NCBI RefSeq assembly: GCF_030272615.1
Contig: NC_081413.1
Location: 722,451,649 to 722,515,648 of the forward strand
Length of the DNA stretch: 64,000 bases
Reading direction: 5' to 3'
DNA from: Cryptomeria japonica
Lineage: Eukaryota > Streptophyta > Pinopsida > Cupressales > Cupressaceae
The notes below the pieces were generated by a model. The model was not told the origin of the DNA, made no database searches, and was given only the letters and a program-made list of their open reading frames with translations. This document shows positions 55,740 to 64,000 of the stretch, in pieces. Made by a program: the position numbers and the translations under genes. Positions within the stretch are counted from its first letter, which is position 1. Each line of letters begins with the position of its first letter.

Positions 55740-58700
55740 TTAAGCACTCAAGCTCTTGAACTTTTCTGTTAGATTCATGATTTGGGCTTCTAAACTAGTA
55801 GCAAAAATTGAAAGAGGGGAAAAAGAATGTGAAATTGCAACTAACTTCTCTTCGTATTCCTTTATCTTTTTGTCAATGTCTACGATAAATTTGGGTAAAA
55901 TGAGATATGACTTAAAGATTTTACCACCTTCATCCAAAGAATCCTCAACACTCTTTACTATAGATTTCAAAACTACCCTATCAACCTCAATTGTTTTTAA
56001 AAAGGTTTGAAGTCTCATCTCGATAAATTTGTTCAAAACTTTTATATCCACTTCTTTATCTTATGATACAAAATCTGATTCAATTTTGTCTAACATACCC
56101 TTAAGCTTTCCAGAGGGTGTGTTGCTAGAATTCTACTTGAGGTAAGGAATTTTTTTTTCTCCAAAACTATGGTAGTCGGAGATATAACCTTATCTTCAAA
56201 TTGAGACTTAAGTAAGTCCTCACTTTCTGTGATTTGCACGAGGGTGGCTAATTTCAGTGCTTGAAGAGGGGACAAGGCACTCAAATCTACTAGACTATGA
56301 GAAAAGTCATCCTCGTCATCTACAATCTTCTTTCCTTTGTCAAGAACAATGGCTTTTGCCATGGTCACCAGATTCTTATCGGTTTGCTCTTCACCCTTCT
56401 CCTTCACAACTTCTTCTATATTTACATATGTTTCTCCTTTCTCACCATCGCCTTCACCCTTTCCTACATCACCTATCTCCTCAACTATCATCTTAGAAAT
56501 GATTTCTATCTTCAGAGGATCCTACATAGCTTCACCGGAGTTGTAAACTACTTGATTATTAGTGGAGTCATCTGTAGCTTCTTGTCCAACTGAATCAATC
56601 TGTACAAATGGTTGATCCTGGGAAACTTATGTTTGGACATGAACTACCGAAGAAGTATCATTGCTTGATTTCCCTTCTGGTTGGGATTCATCCTTCTCCA
56701 CATTAACCTGATAGTTATTTTCTTTCAAAATTTTCCTTCAAATACCCTTTGTATCTTTTACTAATTCATTGACTCTTCCAAATATTATTTTATTTACTTT
56801 GTGATTTCTCTAAAAGTTTCCCTTAGCAAGTCCCTAAATTCTTGGTATTTCATCTCTTGTTATGTCAGGACACAACCTTACTAAGGTAAGTTATTTTAAC
56901 CTCTCATCTTCTAGACTAGTTGTGTGTCTCCGAGCATCCAAAATATCATATAACTCTTTTGGGATCATGGAAGACAATTCAATCGATGCTTTACCAAAGG
57001 AATTCATATAATGTACAACTACTTCAATAATTGTCCAAACTTTTTCAGTAGAGTGCTCATAATACACAGAAAGATTTGTCAAATTGCCTTCATTTAGTAT
57101 AGTGTTTATAATCTTATGTAATGGGGGCACAATAGTGTAGTAACCTTCAATCTTACCTGACTTGAGAGCTTCATCTATCTTAGATTTCGGCTTCTTGTTT
57201 GCTCCTGTTCTTGCAGGTGGAGCTTCACCGGATAGAGGTTTTTTGACCACTCTAGCAAATGTAGTAGTTTTCTTCACCTCTCTGACCTCTTCATCCAATT
57301 TAGTTTCCTCCTCTGTTGCTACATACTTCCTTGCAGGTTTCTCTTTCTTCCTCTTTTCTACTCCATCGATTGATGTTGATTGTGGCCAAGGTGGAGGGAC
57401 CGGCTTCTACATACTGGAGGTAGGTGCAGACTTTCTTTGCTTGGCCTTGCACTGCTTGGGAGGAGAAGATATCAATTTATATTGGGGCTTCGCCATATCT
57501 TCCTCCTTCAATATATTTTTCTCTTTGGCCCTCTATATTGCTTCTCAGGTTATGCCCATTTGTTCAGCAAGTTCTTCAACTTCCTTTCTTAATTTTCTTT
57601 TTCTCCCGAGCCTAGTGAATTTCTTGTGTAGGTCTAGATCCTTCTCCTTGAACGTTCCAAATCTCCCCTCTTTCTTGTCCACCAGTTGACTCAACAAGTG
57701 TTGAGAATATGAATCAAGCGAGACTACATCCACCTCATACCCCATGGGCATCATCCAGACAGTTCTTGGCTCAATTGCCTCCATATGACACTGATCCTTG
57801 TCAACCATGAAATAGATAGTTTTCTCATATTTTTCCACTATCTTTAGGAATTCTCTCTTCTTTTCATACCCCATGGGCATCATCCAGACAGTTCTTGGCT
57901 CAACTGCCTCCATATGACACTGATCTTTGTCAACCATGAAATAGATAGTTTTCTCATATTTTTCCACTATCTTTAGGAATTCTCTCTTCTTTTCATACCC
58001 CATGGGCATCATCCAGACAGTTCTTGGCTCAACTGCCTCCATATGACACTGATCCTTGTCAACCATGAAATAGATAGTTTTCTCATATTTTTCCACTATC
58101 TTTAGGAATTCTCTCTTCTTTTCCACCAATCCTTCCTTGATTTGCATAGCTACTAGCTTATCATAAGCCTATTGAAATTTTCCAATTATGGGGATCTCAT
58201 TCATGAAATAAAGTTCTAAACAGACAATTAGGGATCCAAACTTGAATATATGTTTCTTATCTTGCTTTATCTTCTTCAATTTGCTCATTAACTCATTGAG
58301 GAGTATTGTACAAAGATTATACCTTTTGTCTTCTTTTAGCATTTCATAGGCTGCAAATACGGTCATGTCAGATACAAAATTATGCCTGCTCGACTGATAG
58401 ACCTTGTATCCAATCACCATCAAGGCAAATCTAACATCTTGCTCGATAACATCATTGATGGTTATCGATTGGCTATCAAACTGAGATCCAGTAATCTTTG
58501 TCAGCATTGTATTCTGTATTTTCCTTAATCCAGGGACTTCACTAGTTTCTTTTAAACAGGTAACTACTTCAATGGTTTGCTTGGTGATCTTATAAGGTCG
58601 ATCTAGCCATATGAATTCATCGTGAACTCTGCTCAGAATATATCAAACCTATTTCGCTTCATCAAGTACCAGAAAATGAATAAATTGCACAAAACCCTTA

Positions 58701-58971
58701 TCCTGAACTACCTTGAATTCGGGCTTCAAATTTCCCAAACTATTTGACATATGCTTGTTGTAGAGTGATAGCATATCGACATTTCCCAATTCTTCGATGC
58801 TGCAGTGGATATAAGCCCAAATATCCTCGTTATGAAGCACATTGTAATAGACTAGAGAAAATGCTCCTTCTAGATCATCTTCAATGGATTTAAATGGATA
58901 CCTCTTGAATATAGGCCTTTCTTAGAAATTTCCACTACCAAGGGAGTTGCAATACCAGATGCAGATGCCAT
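55740..58971 (-). pseudogene. Element F ORF2, large conserved unknown protein
   Basis: ATG at 58971 (MASASGIATPLVVEISKK). After a one-base shift the frame stays the same to about 56090, and one more shift gives the end (56051-55740). About 1000 codons. Parts in order: helical N-terminal region (LVYYNVLHNEDIWAYIHCSI, RPYKITKQTIEVVTCL, VFAAYEMLKEDKRYNL) related to B ORF2; a 43-residue repeat, three copies; a basic linker (KKPKSKIDEALKSGKIEGYY); an LHKIINTILNEGNLTNLSVY and SMIPKELYDILDARRHTT region; an acidic Glu/Lys part; and a C-terminal coiled coil. About nine stops interrupt it. No polymerase, protease or membrane motif. I do not recognise the family. Confidence 0.65.
57741..58127 (-). repeat. 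In-frame triplication of 129 bp in ORF2 of F
   Basis: Copies start at 57741, 57870 and 57999, exactly 129 bp apart, and differ at only a few bases (for example caatt or caact, gatcc or gatct). The unit encodes 43 residues, including EKKREFLKIVEKYEKTIYFM and EPRTVWMMPMGYE. Length is a multiple of three, so the frame is kept. Confidence 0.95.
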
Positions 58972-59380
58972 GTCAAATTTAGGGTATGAAAAGATTGCTC
59001 AGAAATGAATAAATACCTCTTTTGATCTCAACCGGACCCTAGAAATCTTTGAATGATCGCCTCTAGCTTGATTATCACAGCTCAAACTCATTCGCATTGC
59101 TCTTCTTCTCTTACTCTTCATTCGCAATGTGAAAAATGAATGACCAAAATCCACTTTTTAACCCAATTTTGAGTTGTAATAAATGCACAACCCTAATGAA
59201 TTTCAAATACACTGTTTTTCATCAATTCATTCACCGGATTATCAGACTGCCATAAAATCTTCCGATTATCAACTCCGTAACTGATCTCCATCATCTACAA
59301 CCATCCTTGACTGGTTGTAGATCTCTGCAAGGGGGTTCTAAAGATTTGCATGATAGTCTACCTCCTAAGGCAAAACTGCC

Positions 59381-60505
59381 CTAGTTATTGGATGAGGTTC
59401 CATCACTGAATTCGAGTGTGGATCCATTTTGCACATTTGAATCTTCCTTTTTCACCCACATCTTCTTATGTTGATCTTTGATTTCATCTACCTTTGCTTT
59501 TCCTTTCTCATCTGATTTGGTCTTGTTCATTGGTGCATTCTTGCTTCTGCAATATTTTGCAATATGACCTAGTTTGTTGCATGCATGACATACAACATTT
59601 CTCTGCATAGGCCTAAAGTTCATTTGATTTTGTCTCATCCTACATTGGTTAGAGATATGCCCAAACATTCCACATGCAAAACATCTCTTATTCTGGAAAT
59701 TGTTCATCATTCTGCACACATTTGACTTATGTCCAAAATTGTTGCATTTGAAGCACTGACTGGTAAAAGTAGGACCATTGTTCATTACCCTATTTCCGCA
59801 TTCACTTGCTATATGACCAAATCTATTGCAAATAAAATATCCACCATTGAATTTATAGGCATTAGGATGTCTTACTAGAGGTTTCTTACTCTTCTGCTGA
59901 TGATTGCTTTGATCAGAACTAGAGGATTCTCCTTTCTCAAATCCAAGTCCTTGCATGTCTTTCCCATGTCTTTGACTTTCCAACATCTCATCTAATCAGG
60001 ATGAACTAGCTTTGAACTTTTATTTGTACTCATTAGCAGTAGTCTTCTCATCTCTCAAAATTATGATCTGCCTTTCAAGTTCTTGTTCATCATTCTTTGT
60101 TTGTGCCAATTCAAGCTTCAACTTATCATTCTCATATGTCAATCTGCAACATTCATCGAATTTTTCCTTCAATGATTGACTTAGATCTTCTTCATTCTTC
60201 TTCTAACCTTCAATCTCCTTAGTCAACTTCATGACAATAGATTGCATCTCATTCTTCAAAATTGCATTCTCCTTGACCAACAGTCTTATCTTGTAAGACT
60301 TGATTGCCAAACTTTGTTCTTCTTTCTCCTTCAGCTTATCCATCAGTTCCTTTCTCTTTTCTCTAGAGGTGTTCAATTGATCCTTCAATGTATCAATGAA
60401 GTCTCCCATTGCATTCAGATTTCTTTTTAGGAAACTCTTTTCTTTCATCGTTGCATCAAGATCTTCAAGTGTCACACTAAGTTGTCTCTACAAATCGGAG
60501 TCCAT
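59381..60505 (-). pseudogene. Element F ORF1: coiled coil and four zinc knuckles
   Basis: ATG at 60505, about 55 bases after the primer site. One frame of 374 codons with four stops (first a TAG at 60488-60490). The first half is coiled coil (LKDQLNTSREKRKELMDKLK), then DMQGLGFEKGESSS (GLGF motif). Four knuckles follow: FICNRFGHIASEC with its first Cys missing, CFKCNNFGHKSNVC, CFACGMFGHISNQC and CHACNKLGHIAKYC, all within about 59545-59835. It ends in an acidic tail at 59381. The organisation matches B ORF1. It lacks the UBN2 capsid region that begins gag in element E, so it resembles only the second half of a copia gag. Confidence 0.8.
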
Positions 60506-60558
60506 TGATTCAATCTTTTGGATCTTCCTCAAGTTTTTAGGATTCTTTTGAGGCACAA

Positions 60559-60573
60559 GGCTTTGATACCAAT
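60559..60573 (-). promoter_or_regulatory. Primer-binding site of element F
   Basis: On the minus strand, attggtatcaaagcc follows the LTR; it is the initiator tRNA-Met site with one change from attggtatcagagcc. Confidence 0.85.
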
Positions 60574-61195
60574 TGTTGGAATCAATGAACACTGAGAGGG
60601 GGGGGGGGGGTGGGTGAATTAGTGTTCTGCTATTTACAAATTTATTAAGTTAATTATTTAACCACCAAATGCAAATAATTAAAAGCAAAGTGCAGAAACA
60701 TAAACCAATTAAACATGCAACCAGAGCACTGGAATTTTTACATTGAAACCCAAAAGGGAAAAACCACAGTGGGATTTGAACCCACAATATTATTATACTA
60801 TGGCCAATAGTAAAACAATATTACAAAAGTGGAATGTACTTGCACTCAATGCTCAATTACAAAATAGGGTTGTAACCTCGGAGGACTCACTATCCTACAA
60901 ATGTGATTTATAAGAAGATACAATGTCCGAACTAGAGAGTATAGCATCTACAAATGCCAAAAATCAATTCTGTTTAGGCTGAAGAGTGATCTGTTGTCAC
61001 TGCTCGGAAAAAATACTCTATTCTGCTCTGCTACATGTATCGAATCATGAAAACTTAAGATGCGCACGTGAAACTGCGCTCAATTACTTCCATAAAAATA
61101 TCGCATACACACCACCACCTAAAATGATCATCCAAGTTGATCTAATATATTTGCACCACCAAAATAGATCTTCATTAGGTTGGCTTCACAAAACT
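60574..61195 (-). repeat. 5' LTR of element F, truncated
   Basis: Matches the last 620 bp or so of 54143-55280. The C-rich block near the LTR end (complement of a G run at 60596-60610) is longer here than in the other copy. After about 61195 the sequence is LINE RT, so the outer 500 bp are lost. Confidence 0.85.
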
Positions 61196-62190
61196 ACAAA
61201 CAGACTCCCATTTAACCAAACTCCACCTAGAAGAGTGCAAGTTGCCACTCCAAAGGAATTGGCGAGACAAAGCATCAGATTCCTCAAGGAAATACCTTGG
61301 AGCAGCCTGAACAAAACCCCTATAAAGAGGAAGATCCTGAATCACAGATTGAAGGAGAGTAACTCGAGTAGCTGTAAAAAGCCACCTATGAGTCCAATGG
61401 TTGACCTTCCGATAAAGTTTATCCAAAAGTTCTTTCCAAAAAGGTCAAAACTACCTACTAACAGCGAGAGGAACACCCAGATAGATGAAAGGAAGAGATC
61501 CAATTTGGAACTTCAAAATATTGGCAATTCTTCTCTGATTAGCCCTAGTAGGGGTATTAAAAAAAATAGATAGAGGACTTGTTCTCATTCACTCGCTGAC
61601 CTAATGCAGCTAAATAGACATCGAGTGTATGCCTAAAGGATTCGACTTCATGGAGGCAACCTAACCCAAGAAGAGTTGTATCATCCACAAATTGGAGATA
61701 TGAGAGCTTATGTAATCCAAATCCCCAATTACATCCGTAGATCGCACCCTGAGAAACACGAGACTTAATGAATCGGCCCAATCCCTTAGCCATGATAATA
61801 AACAAGTACAAAGATATAGGATCTCCTTGCCTCAGACCCCTGGAAGCTCCAAATAACTGAAAAGGCTCCCGATGCAATAAGAACAGAGAAAGAAGTTGAG
61901 GTCACACAACTCATAACCCAACTAACCCACTCCAAATTGAATCCAAAGGCCAAGAGAATCTGACTCAAAAAAAAACTCCACTTAACCCTATCATAAGCTT
62001 TAGCCATATCCAATTTGATAAAATAGATCTCTCCTTAGATACTGCCATGAAATGAATAGCTTCAGAAGCAATGACAACCCAGTCCAAAATTTGTCTGCCA
62101 GCAACAAAACCCCCTTGTTCATCAAAAATCAACATAAGTGATTGACCATATATAGAAAGCTCCTAAGAAGCTCCAACATTTTCTCTCCTC
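61196..62190 (-). pseudogene. LINE fragment 3: reverse transcriptase
   Basis: On the minus strand: LMLIFDEQGGFVAGRQILDW, MDMAKAYDRVKWSFFL (after a shift), WVMSCVTSTSFSVLIASG, ASRGLRQGDPISLYLFIIM, LSYLQFVDDTTLLGLGCLHE with the catalytic FVDD, SIYFF, and HWTHRWLFTATRVTLLQSVI. It ends at LVKWESVC, where the sequence passes into the truncated LTR of F. This is the RT of a plant L1-type LINE. It is 5'-truncated before the first RT block, and the part between RT and RNase H (fragment 2) is missing. Stops and at least two shifts inactivate it. Confidence 0.92.
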
Positions 62191-62394
62191 ATTTGTAGGT
62201 TATATTTGAGCTCCTCATCATATAGGAGTTTACATTCTCTTTTAAATTTGTTTTTATCATTTTTATTTTTATTATGTCGATAGTTTAATCTAGTTTATTT
62301 CATTTGTCTAACATACTAGAGTTGTTGTTGTGTTCCTTTATTTTTGCAGTGTGTAGTTGGGTGGGATTTGTGAGGTTGCAGGCAAGTTTACCAA
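62191..62394. other. Short unassigned stretch
   Basis: Between the truncated LINE 5' edge and repeat H. T-rich, with no recognised motif. Confidence 0.4.
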
Positions 62395-63344
62395 TGTCCC
62401 AAGCTACAACAATCATATGGATGACAACACATCATGTAGGTGTCCTCAACAAATAGCTCCAAGTTACATCTAGTTTGTTAATATATGTTATGGTATTAAT
62501 TTATTAGATTTCTTTTTAAGTTAGTCAAATATCATTTTTTATATTCTTTCACAATGTTTCAATTTAACAAATATATTAATTTTTCTAGTTTAAAACATCT
62601 CTAGAATAATATTATCAAATTTTCACAATCTATGCTAACATCTTGGTTGCTTTTAGATTTTATTGTGTCAACTTTCCAAATCCAACCCTAATCCTCCATT
62701 ACCATTTAATTATCCTCTAATCATATGCACATGGGATAATCAATGATTAATCTCATGCTTGACTAATCTAAGTTCCCATGAGGATCCACTTGTCATACCA
62801 AGTACTTGCATGTACATGACAAGTAGTACGAGAGGTATGACCTAGTTTCTATTTCTTATTTGTTTTATTTGAATTTGGTAATTGGAATATGAACTCTACC
62901 TCTTTTTAATGAACCTTTAAATTTAAAATTTCGCATATACTTAAGAGTATGGAACAAGTCCATTTCTACAATTTTAAAATCCTCTCAGGAGTATTGAACA
63001 AGTCCATTTCTACAATTTCAAAATAATCTCAAGGTATCTTCAAAATAAATTTTACACAATTGAACACAATAGATTTAAGGCTCAATTCTAAATAATTGAA
63101 CAACATAAAAACCAGAGAACAATTAATCATTGAGCATCTCATAGAAAGACAATTGAATATTATTTGAAAGATTCAAGACTCTTGTAAATTACAATAGCTT
63201 CCATTAATTCTCAATATTACATGAACTATAGCTATCTATCATCTTGATAATATATTCCAGAACAAACACAACCTAATCCAGAAGTAATAACCAGAACTTT
63301 TGGAACGCAAGAAAAGAAAGTAATCATCCGAAACATGGTTTCCA
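62395..63344. repeat. Repeat H, right copy (950 bp)
   Basis: Direct repeat of 24432-25965, lacking the internal 600 bp of that copy. Starts TGTCCCAAGCTA and ends GAAACATGGTTTCCA. It contains a local 40-bp duplication around 62945-63025 (gaacaagtccatttctacaa, twice). It stops 241 bp from the stop codon of the gene at 63586. Confidence 0.6.
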
Positions 63345-63585
63345 ATAATTCCCAATATCATGTTCTGATTGCTACCATTTTTATTTCTCTGAGACCTAAC
63401 AATATACCGGTAAGAAGATGAATCTGCTCATTTGACAAACCCATTCATAGATTTAAACACCATTAAAGAGGAAACAGAAAAACTTGTTCTTTGGATCCTT
63501 TTGGATAAACCAGATTTATCCAGAAATGTATACAAGATCAGAAGCTTGATTACAGAATTTGGGTTGAGGAAATGCAGAGGTTTGA
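63345..63585 (-). other. 3' flank or UTR of the DUF4228-type gene
   Basis: Lies directly downstream of the stop codon on the minus strand. An AATAAA-type signal is present as the complement of tttatt at 63380-63385, about 200 bases after the stop. No repeat was recognised. Confidence 0.4.
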
Positions 63586-64000
63586 TCAGGCCCTTGGCTT
63601 GTCAGCTTCCCTAATGGTCTCCAAATTTGGCCTCCAAGACCTGCTCTTGCTCAATCTATACTTTCCCAAATCTATCTGTAGCTCTGAAAGGCCTTCAACA
63701 TCCATTTTGGGCACCACAACAATATTTAAACCACCTGGCAAATCTCCACCCAGATCATCATGATCACGAGCTTTGTCTTGGAACACCATATCCCCAAACA
63801 ATGGGATGATTTTTTTCTCAAAGTTCTTGGAACCCTTTTTCATGGCGGATTTTGCCCTGACTGCAATTGAGGCCATGTCTGAGTCTGAAACCACACCCTG
63901 CAACTTTGACATGGGAAGAAGAAAATACAGATGGCCCAATTCCAAATCCTCATCTGCAGACAGGGGATTTATTCGACGACCAACCTGTAAAGAATCTGCA
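63586..64000 (-). CDS. DUF4228/PADRE-type protein, C-terminal part
   Basis: The frame is open from the window edge (64000) to TGA at 63586-63588, about 138 residues, with no internal stop. It reads VGRRINPLSADEDLELGHLY, then YFLLPMSKLQ and SDSDMASIAVRAKSAMKK, and ends SRSWRPNLETIREADKPRA. The LxxGxxYFLLP core after a short loop, and a WRP-type end, are typical of plant DUF4228 (PADRE) proteins, small proteins often linked to stress and defence responses. Their molecular activity is not settled. The N-terminal part lies outside the window, and an intron cannot be excluded near the edge (tttacag before gttgg at about 63986). This is the only region that looks like an intact host gene. Confidence 0.75.
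   Translation of the reverse strand, partial: ADSLQVGRRINPLSADEDLELGHLYFLLPMSKLQGVVSDSDMASIAVRAKSAMKKGSKNFEKKIIPLFGDMVFQDKARDHDDLGGDLPGGLNIVVVPKMDVEGLSELQIDLGKYRLSKSRSWRPNLETIREADKPRA

Larger units (their letters stand above)
54143..61195 (-). mobile_element. Copia-type LTR element F without pol
   Basis: On the minus strand: 5' LTR (60574-61195, truncated), primer site, ORF1 (60505-59381), ORF2 (58971-55740), purine tracts and 3' LTR (54143-55280). No integrase, RT or RNase H was found in the 5.3-kb interior. It lies in the minus-strand LINE. The 3' LTR is complete at 1138 bp, whereas the 5' LTR keeps only about 622 bp and then meets LINE RT sequence, so a deletion removed the outer LTR part and the adjoining LINE segment. 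LTR divergence is high, over 10% by eye. Confidence 0.82.

Noticed and set aside
57162-57689. A 175-codon + strand open frame
   Set aside because: It is the antisense of ORF2 of element F, which has homology to B ORF2 on the minus strand; its serine/leucine-rich content comes from the complement.
60594-60612. Long G-run as a possible quadruplex or regulatory site
   Set aside because: It is the complement of the C-run normal for this LTR type, and homopolymer length is prone to sequencing and slippage error.

Overview
The window is plant nuclear DNA made almost entirely of nested transposable elements, with one ordinary gene fragment at the right edge. The element types (Ty3/gypsy Tat-like and Athila-like, Ty1/copia, a LINE with a C-terminal RNase H, very long AT-rich LTRs) point to a seed plant with a large genome. 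A conifer or other gymnosperm is my best inference, but nothing in the sequence proves it. I saw no tRNA, rRNA or CRISPR. Nearly every coding region is interrupted by stops or frameshifts.

Layout, left to right. (1) 104-1477: one old copia-type LTR (G), followed by about 3 kb of unassigned AT-rich DNA. (2) 4544-23760: a copia-type element B on the + strand with no polymerase genes. Its first ORF is split by an insertion of unknown class (I, 5952-20500), which is itself split by a complete Tat-like gypsy element A (5990-19213, TSD AGATC's neighbour AGATG on both sides). (3) 23765-25965: remnants, including the left copy of a repeat pair H. (4) 25966-62190: one minus-strand LINE cut into three pieces. 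One cut holds gypsy element C (26329-53919), which is non-autonomous. C's 3' LTR holds Athila-like element D (35058-52809), and D holds a young copia element E (42240-48943, minus strand). The other cut holds copia-type element F (54143-61195, minus strand), whose 5' LTR has been truncated by a deletion. (5) 62395-63344: the right H copy. (6) 63586-64000: the 3' end of a DUF4228/PADRE-type gene on the minus strand.

How the parts relate. A carries a full set of gag, protease, RT, RNase H, second RNase H and integrase, all decayed. C shares A's leader blocks, zinc-finger piece of gag, A-rich post-coding tract and polypurine tract but has no capsid core and no pol, so it looks like a dependent partner of an A-type element. 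B and F are relatives of each other: both encode a coiled-coil plus zinc-knuckle protein and then a large unrecognised ORF2, with no RT or integrase. D carries a third ORF after pol, in the place of Athila env-like genes.

The most unusual signals are: (a) arrays with a palindromic TCGTACGA core repeated about every 22 bp, with variable spacers, twice in the leader of A and once at the matching place in C; (b) the conserved ORF2 of the two pol-less copia-type elements B and F; and (c) a nesting paradox, since D sits inside C's LTR yet by hand count its own LTRs differ about twice as much as C's. All percentages were counted by eye and are approximate.
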